A stretch of 64,000 nucleotides of DNA from Akkermansia muciniphila. Its GTDB lineage: Bacteria > Verrucomicrobiota > Verrucomicrobiia > Verrucomicrobiales > Akkermansiaceae. Every line of letters starts with the position of its first letter. Position 1 is the stretch's first letter. A program made the position numbers and the translations under genes. Shown piece by piece: positions 26,501 through 34,828 of this stretch. Location of the stretch: positions 27,591 through 91,590 of the forward strand of contig CAMDCV010000014.1 of the NCBI GenBank assembly GCA_945890645.1. The letters run 5' to 3'. The notes under the pieces are model-generated. The model was not told the DNA's origin. It was given only the letters and a program-made list of their open reading frames with translations, and searched no databases.

Positions 26501-28127
26501 CGCGGTAATCGCAGATGAGAAAGCGTCCGACTTCCGACTCAAGAAAACCAACTCCCGGGTGATATGTGAGACCCGATGGACCACTCGTGAGATTGGCCAT
26601 AGCTGGCACAATGAACGCTGGTTGCTCATCGTTTTGCGGCTCCCACATGCGTTCCACCATCCAACGACCCACTGGATGAGCATCGAGGCCGATTTGTTTG
26701 TAAAAAGTGTGCATCGCCTGATGCTCCATCTGCCAACCGGTATCGCCGCCGGGCACGATGTAGACCACGCGTGCTTTATCGCCTTGGTCGGAGTTGTTAT
26801 CGACGCTGATGGCATTGCCATACATATCGAAGGCGATTTCCTTAGGATTTCGCAATCCAGTGTGGATCAGCTCGAAGTTGGAGCCATCGGGTTCAAAACG
26901 AAACGCAGTGCCTTCATTGGGATAGTGATACACTTTGCCTTCTTTCGTTGTGAAGCTTAGTCCACGGTCGCCGATCGTTCCATAGATCATGCCATCAGGG
27001 CCTAACGCAAATCCATTAAGGTCATGGCCGCTAAGAGAAATACGTACACCGAAACCATCTTGGATGACTTTTTTCTCATCGGAAATGCCATCACCATTCT
27101 TATCGCGCAGGGCCCATACTTTTGGGATGCTCGCAAGGTAGACTGTTCCTTCGAGCGCGAATACTCCTGCTGCAGTGCCATCTAACAAATCGTTAAATCC
27201 ATCGGCAAATACTTGGCTAGTCTCGAAAACACCATCCCCATCTTTATCGGCGAGCATTCTGACGATCTCCGTTTTTTCCGTCATGCCTTCTAAGGGAAGC
27301 TTGGCCTGCCATTTTTCGTGAAGCTTGCGACGATCTTCGACCCTCTGCGCAGCGAGGTCATCGAGATACCAGTAGAGGTGATTGCGGTCGTCCTCAATAC
27401 CGAAACGGAAACGATGAGTCTCAGAGACGTAGATATTACCCTTTTCATCGAAACACAGCGCCGTGGGCGAAATGACTTTTTGATTCTTCGAATCAGCCAT
27501 GATTTTCAGCGTCGTGCCCTCGGGAATGGTCACACCGGGCAATACATCGGTGGAAACGAGTCCCGCCGTGTAGGGCTTGCCGTCCTTGGTTGGTGCAGGC
27601 ATTTTTTCATTGGCGTAGTCAGAGAAAACAAAATGGTCGGCCGCGATGAATCCCCACTCCCCTGTGGCTTGATCGATCACGCGCAGGCGGACTTTTTTAC
27701 CTTTGAACTCGGCGAGATCCCACGTGACCGTATCACAGCGGAGAGAATTTTTTCCGGTAGCCTCGCGGGCGACCTTGCCATCGATTAGCAACTGCACCGC
27801 CGCTTTACCCGGCTGATTGCCACCGCCGATGAGGAATGTGATGTATTGATGATTCAGAGCAAATTCCTCGGAAGTCAGCGAGCCAAGCGCGTCAGTGCCA
27901 CCCTGAGCCGAGCAAGCGAGGCTGCCATCGGCGTAGTTCGTGAATTCCTGCTTCGTACCCTGAACCACACCCGGCACGGGACCTTTGCCAAATCCGGTGC
28001 CTTCTTCTTGCCAAGTGCCGAATCCATCACCCTCAAAGGTTTCATAAACCTTGGGCGCCGCCATCGCAGGCACGGATAAGAATAAACTGAACAGCGCGAG
28101 AGATTCTACAGGGCGTTTCATAGGCAC
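23508..28127 (-). CDS. giant PVC-type dehydrogenase / HEAT / di-heme cytochrome c protein
   Basis: 1539 residues. After a signal peptide (ending PAMAA) comes a beta-sandwich (about 25-170) like the extra domain of bacterial levanases: FEGDGFGTW, then FLIGGG. A sugar-dehydrogenase-like beta-propeller follows (about 190-620), then HEAT-type repeats (about 640-1100). A PVC heme-binding module has CMRCH (1166-1170). After an Ala/Pro-rich linker a second cytochrome c domain has CMACH (1375-1379) and an MPP heme-ligand motif. A last membrane segment ends in a basic tail. It is likely a periplasmic, membrane-tethered redox enzyme for carbohydrate-type substrates. ATG 28121 is an equally good start. 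Confidence 0.85.
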   Translation of the reverse strand: MPMKRPVESLALFSLFLSVPAMAAPKVYETFEGDGFGTWQEEGTGFGKGPVPGVVQGTKQEFTNYADGSLACSAQGGTDALGSLTSEEFALNHQYITFLIGGGNQPGKAAVQLLIDGKVAREATGKNSLRCDTVTWDLAEFKGKKVRLRVIDQATGEWGFIAADHFVFSDYANEKMPAPTKDGKPYTAGLVSTDVLPGVTIPEGTTLKIMADSKNQKVISPTALCFDEKGNIYVSETHRFRFGIEDDRNHLYWYLDDLAAQRVEDRRKLHEKWQAKLPLEGMTEKTEIVRMLADKDGDGVFETSQVFADGFNDLLDGTAAGVFALEGTVYLASIPKVWALRDKNGDGISDEKKVIQDGFGVRISLSGHDLNGFALGPDGMIYGTIGDRGLSFTTKEGKVYHYPNEGTAFRFEPDGSNFELIHTGLRNPKEIAFDMYGNAISVDNNSDQGDKARVVYIVPGGDTGWQMEHQAMHTFYKQIGLDAHPVGRWMVERMWEPQNDEQPAFIVPAMANLTSGPSGLTYHPGVGFLESEVGRFLICDYRGGASKSGIYSFAVASEGAGMKLVDAREFNWGVAATDVEYSYDGKLVVADFIGGWTSHDDGRIYSLDAGDNMYRADAVKQTKQWFAEGFTQRPSAELATMLAHPDMRVRLRAQIELTRRQDGLSFFQTGLQSRSEVERLHSIWGIGIIARRGITSAPNADGFASLPDASKIKQATDLLTPLLKDPDAETRTQALRMLADVKNLPVASLPIGGLLKDESKRVAFHAALLIAKQKSSFLAPQIVEMLKANQDQDPFLRHAGAYALAEILPEQQFNALRAETDPSARLAMVVALRRIKSPLLQEFVTDVTPRVADEAIRAIHDLFLETSRPAVAELLEKTTGVERTEMMWRRILHSAYRLGGQVNAARLLSAAAAQELPVKVRLEAIRLLANWPKPFPVDQSIGFWAPLPERSADEIKQVLEKGLPDLIRASGDTLASALGLVDQYHLNLDALTSADMQAIIDNATLPGKARAKALELFVQSKAPDMNTALTRWAADSDAPLAIAALTAIVSSQPEMALAPIQSALEKNQPALSQGAWTLLAKVPGVAAADYIAAGVKELTSAKGALPYAIELLETAEARTEDSVKTAVAAWKSSLAADDPLAAWTIALEGGDAKRGEQIYLSHPAECMRCHRAGEGHEAGGEAGPNLAGIGLRGDHRFMLESMMVPGAKVADGFGVVSVTLSDGKSIGGILAAATKDSIDVDVGETITRVKRADIKEMTPPISAMPPMTGLLKPREARDLVAWLTSLNKAAKMKKSEKKVVPMLISQTLTEPVKEVAAATPVATPVQPVAAPAAAEVPAAAAPTAVAPAAAAPVTAAAAEPTPEMMALGKTQYAACMACHGMDGGGAAGVGPPLAGSEWVTGPVENLILIQLRGLQGPIKVKGTEYNLIMPPQAHQNDEQIAAVLTFIRNSFGNKASAVTADQVAALRTEVGKPMITAAELTTPVAPVVAAPVSGDGTAAVNVAPIVLSLSDRIGLPLWAVGLFGLWAVVCLGAAFKPRN

Positions 28128-28253
28128 GACAATCTATGCACATCCCCCATTCGCGCAAGGGCGGAATAACATATAAAATCAGATTTTCTTGAGCAGAGCA
28201 CCGGAAGACAAGCGTCCTCGCCTGTCTCAGCAGACATCCGTCACGCTTGTCCT

Positions 28254-29141
28254 TCAAATGCAGCATCCATCAAAATCTCGGCGAGCAGGACGTCGCGGCC
28301 ACAATTTTTCCAGAAGCAACATCGCTGGAAATACTGCCAAGAGTCCATAGCCCGCGCAACGACACACAAAGATGGCCCATTCTGGCGGCGACTTCCACCA
28401 TGGCGGAGTGCCCGCAAACGATCCCGGTAGTCCAATATAGATCCCTAGAAGCTCATCATCGATCAAAAGTGACACACGATCGTTCTCAAGGTCATCACGC
28501 TCGTCAATAAATGGGATGTCGCTCCTGTAAATAATCTCTCGCTTCAATTCCGCATCCTTATAGGCCTTATCGATCTCCTCCAGTCGCACATCGATTTGTT
28601 TTACCCATCCCTCGCTATATTTTGCCCGTACACGTGGCACCACCTCCTTGGCAGCTTCCTGAAAGGCATCAGACAAATCATCTCTTCCTATGTCAGAATG
28701 GCATGTGTAAAACACGGTCATTTCATCATTAAATTGTTTGGGTACCTCCTTCGTGTCCAAATAAATCCGAGAACGAATCCACCAAAGTGGCGTTTTTAAG
28801 ATGGCACCATCCTGATCGAGGTGGCTTTGAACTTTCCTCAATGTGGCATCGCTTCCCAATTCACCCCGCATGTCTGCGAGAAAGGTTTTCGCATCGGCGT
28901 TGTGCGGTATGCACCCCACTCGAATATGCTCCTCGACCGTTTCGTTTTTTTTCAAAAATACAAAAACTAACACCAGACCCGTCAACAGCCCTAACAGCGG
29001 ACCTATCCACAAAAGAGCGCCCCATCGCCAAATGAGACGAGCAGGCAACCACCGTCCAGCATCACCCAGAATGGCTTCAGGCCCAGCCAATAAGGTATCA
29101 TGTTTCGAATTTTCAGCTTCGTCGTGTGGAGATTTCATCAT
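28254..29141 (-). CDS. two-TM membrane protein, polysaccharide co-polymerase-like topology
   Basis: 295 residues. There is one membrane segment near residues 42-63, a charged periplasmic region of about 190 residues with helical stretches, and a second segment near 262-282, with a short basic C-terminal tail. That topology is shared with Wzz-type chain-length regulators, and the N-terminal TM is similarly placed. No conserved Wzz motif is seen and no polysaccharide genes are adjacent, so the function is unknown. Confidence 0.55.
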   Translation of the reverse strand: MMKSPHDEAENSKHDTLLAGPEAILGDAGRWLPARLIWRWGALLWIGPLLGLLTGLVLVFVFLKKNETVEEHIRVGCIPHNADAKTFLADMRGELGSDATLRKVQSHLDQDGAILKTPLWWIRSRIYLDTKEVPKQFNDEMTVFYTCHSDIGRDDLSDAFQEAAKEVVPRVRAKYSEGWVKQIDVRLEEIDKAYKDAELKREIIYRSDIPFIDERDDLENDRVSLLIDDELLGIYIGLPGSFAGTPPWWKSPPEWAIFVCRCAGYGLLAVFPAMLLLEKLWPRRPARRDFDGCCI

Positions 29142-29248
29142 CGATTCACGAATGCATCTAACGTCTTACAGATGAAAAGTGCCCCATTCCATCCCACGCG
29201 GCAATCTCTATATTGCTCGTGACGTATGAACATGACGACGATCAACGG

Positions 29249-29881
29249 TTAAAACCGACACTCCATCTCCACCGCCTCGCGCAATCGGCGCAGATACTCG
29301 AGGCGAGGAATCTCAATCGCGCCAAGTGACTCGGTGTGATCATTGGTGGCTTGCACATCGAACAACACAAAACCGCACTCGCGCAGGTGATCGATCAGAT
29401 ACGTGAGTGCCATTTTGGAACCATCGCTGATGCGAGAAAACATCGATTCCCCGGCAAACAGTCCACCACAGGCCACACCATATATACCTCCAACCAGTTC
29501 GCCATCGCACCAACACTCGACACTGTGTGCGTGGCCTATTCGATGCAGTTCGATGTAAGCTGCGACCAATCGATCACCCAGCCATGTTTCGCCACGCTCT
29601 TCACTCGGCTCCGCACAGGCGCGGATCACATCGGCAAAGGCCTGATCGCGGGTGAAAGAAAATTTTCCCTGCCGCATCTTGCGCCGTAAGCGACTGGTGG
29701 CATGAAACATTTCCATCTCGATGATTCCGCGTGGATCCGGTGACCACCAAGTGAGCGGCGTATCCGACCACGGGAAAATCCCTTGTCGATACGCGTGCAT
29801 CAGCGTCTCGCTCTGGAGATTGCCGCCGAGCGCGAGCAGTCCATCAGGTGAGGCCTCGGCGGGGTCGGGGAACTCGATCAT
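29249..29881 (-). CDS. aat: leucyl/phenylalanyl-tRNA-protein transferase
   Basis: 210 residues. The enzyme adds Leu or Phe from charged tRNA to N-terminal Arg or Lys of proteins, marking them for ClpS/ClpAP degradation (N-degron pathway). Diagnostic motifs are FPDPAEA with LLALGG, YRQGIFPWSD, WWSPDPRG, HSVECW, GGIYGVACGGLFAGESMF, and FDVQATNDHTESLGA. It is the last gene of an apparent asd-ispA-aat operon, 21 bp after ispA. Confidence 0.95.
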   Translation of the reverse strand: MIEFPDPAEASPDGLLALGGNLQSETLMHAYRQGIFPWSDTPLTWWSPDPRGIIEMEMFHATSRLRRKMRQGKFSFTRDQAFADVIRACAEPSEERGETWLGDRLVAAYIELHRIGHAHSVECWCDGELVGGIYGVACGGLFAGESMFSRISDGSKMALTYLIDHLRECGFVLFDVQATNDHTESLGAIEIPRLEYLRRLREAVEMECRF

Positions 29882-29902
29882 CGCACATGGATAGTAAGGA
29901 AA

Positions 29903-30793
29903 TTAGTATTCCCTCCCTAACAAGAAATCAGCGAGCTGGTGCAGATGCTCGCCTTTTTTGCCGAAGACGGCGATCGAATGCATCGCTTTTTGTGTGAGCA
30001 CCGCCGCTTCCTTGCGCGATTTTTCTAAGCCCACGATGGCGGGATAAGTAGCCTTAGCGACGTTGGCATCTTTGCCAGCGGTCTTGCCTAACACTTCGGT
30101 GCTTTGTGTGACGTCGAGAATGTCATCGATGATTTGAAAAGCTAAGCCGAGAGACTGGCCAAAAGTTGTTAGCGCTTCAATCTTGGCGGGCGTGGCATTG
30201 ACAGCCATCGCGCCGAGTCGCAGGGAGGTGGTCAATAGCGCGGCAGTTTTCGCTTTATGAATAAGAATCAATTGCGCCTTGGTAAGTGACTTGCCTTCGC
30301 CCTCAAGGTCCATCACTTGACCACCGATGAGATGGCGACTGCCGCTGGTGAGCGCGAGTTCCTTGATGAAGGCATCCATACGGTAACGCGGCGTCTGCAT
30401 CGTTTGGGCAAGAATCAAAAAAGCCTCGGTCAATAGCGCATCGCCGCAAAGAACCGCCATTCCATCGCCGAAGACCTTGTGGCAAGTCGGACGACCACGG
30501 CGCAAATCATCATCGTCCATGCATGGCAAGTCATCGTGGACCAGCGAGTAAGTGTGCAGGACTTCTACCGCGCAAGCAGCAGGCATGGCGCGTTCGATCT
30601 CACCGCCACAAGCCTCTGCAGCCGCAAGGCATAGGATCGGACGTAAACGCTTACCACCGGCAAACACCGAATAGCGCATCGCCTTGTGAATCGTCGTGGG
30701 CGCGATTTTTTCCTTGGGCAGAAATCCATCGAGCGCACGGTCCACGTGCTTTGCGGTGTCGCTGAGATACTTGGTAAATGAGGGGGTTGACAT
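29903..30793 (-). CDS. ispA: polyprenyl synthetase (farnesyl diphosphate synthase-like)
   Basis: 296 residues from ATG 30793. It condenses isopentenyl and allylic diphosphates. The first Asp-rich motif is DDLPCMDDDD (87-96), followed by RRGRPTCHKVFG; the second is IIDDILDVT. GGKRLRP at about 47-53 is the diphosphate-binding region. Length and motifs fit the IspA-type short-chain group making farnesyl or geranylgeranyl diphosphate. It starts 10 bp after asd. Confidence 0.9.
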   Translation of the reverse strand: MSTPSFTKYLSDTAKHVDRALDGFLPKEKIAPTTIHKAMRYSVFAGGKRLRPILCLAAAEACGGEIERAMPAACAVEVLHTYSLVHDDLPCMDDDDLRRGRPTCHKVFGDGMAVLCGDALLTEAFLILAQTMQTPRYRMDAFIKELALTSGSRHLIGGQVMDLEGEGKSLTKAQLILIHKAKTAALLTTSLRLGAMAVNATPAKIEALTTFGQSLGLAFQIIDDILDVTQSTEVLGKTAGKDANVAKATYPAIVGLEKSRKEAAVLTQKAMHSIAVFGKKGEHLHQLADFLLGREY

Positions 30794-30803
30794 AAAATTT
30801 CCG

Positions 30804-31805
30804 TTAGAGTAGCTCAGCGATCTGCACGGCATTGAGCGCGGCTCCCTTGCGCACCTGATCGCCAACGACCCAAAGGTCGAGCGCGTTATCGAGCACGAGG
30901 TTTTTGCGGATGCGGCCGACCAAACAATCATCTTTGCCAGTGGTATCGAGTGGCACGGGGAAAATTCCGTTCGCAGGGTCATCGACGAGTTTTACTCCCG
31001 CCTTCCCAGCATAGACCGAGCGAGCCGCCTCGACTGTGATCGGTTTTTCAAAAACGGCAGTGATCGATACCGAATGCGAGCGATAGACCGGCACGCGAAC
31101 GCAGGTGCAGGAAACTTTTAGTTCGGGAAGTGAGAGAATTTTCCGACCTTCGTTGAGCATTTTCAGCTCTTCTTTCGTGTAACCATTATCAGTAAAACTA
31201 TCGACTTGCGGGATCACATTAAAGGCGATCTGACGCGAATAGACTTTTTGCTCCAGCGGCAGACCGTGGGTAAGCGCATGGACTTGTTGTTCCAGCTCAG
31301 CAATACCCTGCGCGCCGCTGCCGGAAACCGCTTGATACGACGATGCGATAATCGATTTCAATCCGAACTCCGCGTGCAAAGGAGCGAGCGCCATCAGCGA
31401 GATGATTGTCGTGCAATTGGGATTGGCGATGATGTTTTTAGGGTGATCCAAAGCGGCTTGCGGATTGATTTCCGGCACCACCAAGGGTACACCTTCGTCC
31501 ATGCGAAAAGCGGAAGAATTATCAATGACAACACATCCCGCGGCAGCTGCCGAAGGGCCGAATTCTTTGGAAATCGACCCACCAGCACTGAACAAGGCAA
31601 TGTCCACACCGGCAAAGCTCTCATGTGTCAATTCCTCGACTGCGATCTCTTGACCCCGAAAAGAAAAAGTTTTGCCCACGGAGCGTTTCGATGCCAGCAA
31701 GGTCAATTTTCCCAGCGGAAAATTCCGTTGTTCAAGGCATAAACGCATTTCTTCTCCTACAGCACCAGTGGCACCGACGATCGCTACATGTTTCAATTCG
31801 CTCAT
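30804..31805 (-). CDS. asd: aspartate-semialdehyde dehydrogenase
   Basis: 333 residues. It reduces aspartyl phosphate to aspartate semialdehyde, the branch point to lysine/diaminopimelate, threonine and methionine. The NADP motif GATGAVG is at 11-17, the active-site Cys-131 in ANPNCTT, a conserved Gln in SSYQAVSGSG, and the catalytic His in VYRSHS. It is the first gene of the asd-ispA-aat run, with a 282-bp upstream region shared with the divergent gene at 32088. Confidence 0.95.
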   Translation of the reverse strand: MSELKHVAIVGATGAVGEEMRLCLEQRNFPLGKLTLLASKRSVGKTFSFRGQEIAVEELTHESFAGVDIALFSAGGSISKEFGPSAAAAGCVVIDNSSAFRMDEGVPLVVPEINPQAALDHPKNIIANPNCTTIISLMALAPLHAEFGLKSIIASSYQAVSGSGAQGIAELEQQVHALTHGLPLEQKVYSRQIAFNVIPQVDSFTDNGYTKEELKMLNEGRKILSLPELKVSCTCVRVPVYRSHSVSITAVFEKPITVEAARSVYAGKAGVKLVDDPANGIFPVPLDTTGKDDCLVGRIRKNLVLDNALDLWVVGDQVRKGAALNAVQIAELL

Positions 31806-32087
31806 AGAATTTGGGTCAGGGGGAGGCGCATTTTAGCTTCTTTCCTGCCGCTGGCAAATGAATTTCGTAGTATATCCAACAATGGCAGAAGTAAGAAGTT
31901 AGTGAAAGTGCCTGTAACAATAACACCATCAGCGTTGTCAATTTTCTGCTTTTGTCGCAACAAACATTTAACCCGCCACTTTCTGCACTCATCGTTATTT
32001 GATCGACATCGCTAACGAAAATGTGTCAATTTGCATTGTTCGATTATTGCTAGATTTGATTGATTTCACTCTCCACTAACTAAACGT

Positions 32088-32477
32088 ATGCCATCCCTAT
32101 CCAACGATTACAAACGCTGTAAGCTCTTTAATATGGCTTCCGCACCGAACGGACGCGGTCCGTTTTTTATCAGGCAACTAGGCACCTCGCCGGGAAATCT
32201 GTCGATCAGCAATGATCCCTATCTGCTGCGCAAGGACGGTGTGTGGGTGCTAAACTTGCGGGTTTTTTCGCTAAGTGAAGCGGAACAACACGAATTTATG
32301 TATGCTACCACAGCAGAGGTCATGCAAATGCTCGATGGCCTCGAAGGTCCTCCCGTAATCGAAGATCAAGTTCCTGATGGTGTGACCCGTCAAGAGCTTC
32401 TCAGCAAAGCAGAAGTCGCCCTCTCCCGCATGGTGACCGCTATGAAAAATGCCAAGCCTTTCGTCATGCCTTCCTGA
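32088..32477 (+). CDS. hypothetical protein upstream of ppk2
   Basis: 129 residues with no signal peptide or membrane segment. It contains GRGPFFIRQLGTSPG and DPYLLRKDGVWVLNLRVF, and no named domain is recognised. It is 26 bp upstream of ppk2 and so probably in the same transcript. A role in phosphate or nucleotide metabolism would be guilt by association only. Confidence 0.6.
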   Translation: MPSLSNDYKRCKLFNMASAPNGRGPFFIRQLGTSPGNLSISNDPYLLRKDGVWVLNLRVFSLSEAEQHEFMYATTAEVMQMLDGLEGPPVIEDQVPDGVTRQELLSKAEVALSRMVTAMKNAKPFVMPS

Positions 32478-32503
32478 CTTAATCCAATTCAATTACTACG
32501 CGT

Positions 32504-33406
32504 ATGAAAAAAGACCTCATCAAAAAAGCTCGTGCGTTTGCCGATCCTTATAAAATCACGAACGGCAAAAAATTTCGCCTGCGCGATTATGATCCAGCTG
32601 ACACCTTGCACCTAGTGTCGGAAGACAAACCCCGGGCCAAGGAGGGCTTGCAAATGGGCGTTGATGCCCTAGCGGAACTGCAAGATGTTCTTTACGCCCA
32701 AGACAAATGGTCGGTGCTGCTGATATTTCAAGCCATGGATGCCGCGGGCAAAGACGGTGCGATCAAACATGTGATGTCGGGCGTCAATCCGCAAGGTTGC
32801 CAAGTTTATTCGTTCAAAGCACCCACTAGTGACGACCTCGACCACGATTATCTCTGGCGCTGCATGAAGTGTCTGCCCGAGCGTGGACGCATCGGCATTT
32901 TCAACCGCAGTTACTACGAAGAAACGTTAGTCGTCCGAGTCCATCCCGAGTATCTGCAAAAGCAAAAGCTGCCGCAGGAACTGATTACCAAAAACATTTG
33001 GAAACAACGCTACGAAGACATTGCCGCATTCGAACGCTATCTCCATCGCAATGGCGTGTTAGTGCTAAAATTTTTCCTCCATGTCTCCGAGGAAGAGCAA
33101 AAGAAACGCTTTCTGGAACGCATCGACAACAAAAACAAGAACTGGAAATTATCGTCGGCCGACGCCAAGGAACGCGCCTACTGGAAGGACTACATGAAAG
33201 CCTACGAAGAAACCATCCAGAACACGGCTACCAAAGAATCACCCTGGTATGTCGTTCCTGCGGACAATAAATGGTTCACACGATTGGTCGTCGCGGGTGC
33301 CGTGATTGATGCCTTGGATTCGCTGAATCTTGAATATCCGAAAGTAAGTGCCCAACAGAAAGCTGATCTAGCCGCCGTGAAACAAGCACTCGTCTCTAGT
33401 TCCTAA
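32504..33406 (+). CDS. ppk2: polyphosphate kinase 2 family phosphotransferase
   Basis: 300 residues. PPK2 enzymes transfer phosphate between polyphosphate and nucleotides. The P-loop-like motif FQAMDAAGKDG has the Walker A at 79-85, and the lid/Walker B region is GIFNRSYYEE (131-140). The DNKWFTRLVVAGAVIDAL ending is the family C-terminus. Length and a single PPK2 domain fit the short forms (classes I to III), but the nucleotide preference cannot be read from the sequence. It lies next to the pst operon, consistent with phosphate storage. Confidence 0.9.
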   Translation: MKKDLIKKARAFADPYKITNGKKFRLRDYDPADTLHLVSEDKPRAKEGLQMGVDALAELQDVLYAQDKWSVLLIFQAMDAAGKDGAIKHVMSGVNPQGCQVYSFKAPTSDDLDHDYLWRCMKCLPERGRIGIFNRSYYEETLVVRVHPEYLQKQKLPQELITKNIWKQRYEDIAAFERYLHRNGVLVLKFFLHVSEEEQKKRFLERIDNKNKNWKLSSADAKERAYWKDYMKAYEETIQNTATKESPWYVVPADNKWFTRLVVAGAVIDALDSLNLEYPKVSAQQKADLAAVKQALVSSS

Positions 33407-33438
33407 CGCTTATCTGATCGTATGATCTTCAGAATGTT

Positions 33439-34620
33439 TCAGAAATAAAACCGCACACCTGTAAGTGCAGTAGTACCGCGGTAGACAGCATCTTCATCAC
33501 GGGTCAATTGCGACCATTCGACGCCCATCATCCACTTGAGCTTGTCGCCATAGAAAAAATACTCGGCCCCCACATACATCGAGTGATACTCATCACCACG
33601 ATAACGATTCGTTGCCACTCCTGGAATGGCTTCCTGTTCATAACGCGATTGTGCGAGCAAGCTTTCAGAGCCATTTCCTAACGAAAAACTATAACGTCCC
33701 ACCAGCTTCCAGCGATCGGGAACCAAATCATAGGTCGGCATTAGATAACCGCCGAGAACATCGCCATGATCACCGCCGGATGCATGATAAGCTTCGAAGA
33801 CGAATTGCCAACGATCCCGACGGATTAACCAGGTGCTGCTGATCACGTCATCATAACGAGATAATACCAAATCACCGACCTTAGGTTCGCTGTGCAACCA
33901 ATCTATGCGCCAACTAGTTCGATCAGCCGGAGCCGCCATTTTCCACTCATAGCCAAATCCTGCTCCGAAGGATAGGCCCCCATCAAGCTCGCCCCATTCG
34001 CCATCGCCCCAGCGCCCACTGCCTCCCGTATGGGGTGGCGTGGCATTCGAGTACAAACCCGCTTGCCATGAAAACCCATCCTGAGATCCCTCGATCACCA
34101 CGCCAGTCGCGCGGTTCACCTGCAGCTGATTGAAAACTTGCGAACGCTCGAAAAGCGGCAACTCATTCACCGTGGTCATCCATTCATGATAGGCAATCCG
34201 GGGTTGTTGTTTCCCAATGGTCACGGACCAAGTATCGGACGGCACCCAACGCAGGTAGGCATCCACCAAACCATCATAAAAATCTTCAAAGCCATCATTA
34301 CTCTGAAAATCCATGCGGATTTCAAGCTGCCGGTCCCACAATGCCGCATCAAAGCCAAAACGCGACCGCCGGTCTTCCCATCCACTCGCACTCCCCTGCT
34401 TCGCATCGAGGTCATGATATTGTCCATGATAGCGACCGCGCCATTTGAAGTCTTGCAGGATGGGATTTTGATCGTCGTGATAGATTGTCGCCCGTCGCCA
34501 GAGTGACTCATAGCGGGAAAACTCCTGAGCACTGACCGAACCCAATGGAGCACTGCACAACAATGATACAAAGCCCGCAAAATAGCGGCAATGCAGCGAA
34601 TGACCCAGCGCATTTGTCAT
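33439..34620 (-). CDS. OprP/OprO-like phosphate-selective porin
   Basis: 393 residues from ATG 34620 (ATG 34626 also possible). A signal peptide ends SVSAQ. The rest is built of amphipathic beta strands with Trp, Tyr and Phe, with FDAALWDRQLEIRMDFQSND and a terminal TALTGVRFYF ending in Phe, as outer-membrane barrels do. The pattern fits the Porin_O_P family, which takes up phosphate or polyphosphate. It is divergent from pstS and shares an intergenic region of about 200 bp with it, which supports a phosphate role. Confidence 0.8.
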   Translation of the reverse strand: MTNALGHSLHCRYFAGFVSLLCSAPLGSVSAQEFSRYESLWRRATIYHDDQNPILQDFKWRGRYHGQYHDLDAKQGSASGWEDRRSRFGFDAALWDRQLEIRMDFQSNDGFEDFYDGLVDAYLRWVPSDTWSVTIGKQQPRIAYHEWMTTVNELPLFERSQVFNQLQVNRATGVVIEGSQDGFSWQAGLYSNATPPHTGGSGRWGDGEWGELDGGLSFGAGFGYEWKMAAPADRTSWRIDWLHSEPKVGDLVLSRYDDVISSTWLIRRDRWQFVFEAYHASGGDHGDVLGGYLMPTYDLVPDRWKLVGRYSFSLGNGSESLLAQSRYEQEAIPGVATNRYRGDEYHSMYVGAEYFFYGDKLKWMMGVEWSQLTRDEDAVYRGTTALTGVRFYF

Positions 34621-34732
34621 TGCCATGTGACGAATATTGTAACGAAAAGGCAGCACTTAGGAAGTGCGTTTTGCTGGTCTTTTTGTCAGGATTGGCTCGC
34701 CCCTACTGGCAACTTCACACACTCACTTCCCC

Positions 34733-34756
34733 CATTGTGACGGATTCGTCACAATG
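34733..34756. promoter_or_regulatory. perfect palindrome between porin and pstS genes
   Basis: CATTGTGACG, GATT, CGTCACAATG: two perfect 10-bp arms, 72 bp before the pstS ATG and about 110 bp before the porin start. Downstream, TCAC-containing words recur at about 11-bp steps to 34797, as in Pho boxes, but the match is not strict. It is a plausible operator for both genes; the regulator is not identified. Confidence 0.5.
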
Positions 34757-34828
34757 CGTAACTTCACCGATGTCACACAACAGCGTAGCTTTTGTGAGTC
34801 TCGGCGACGAGCGCAACCACAAGCCACT

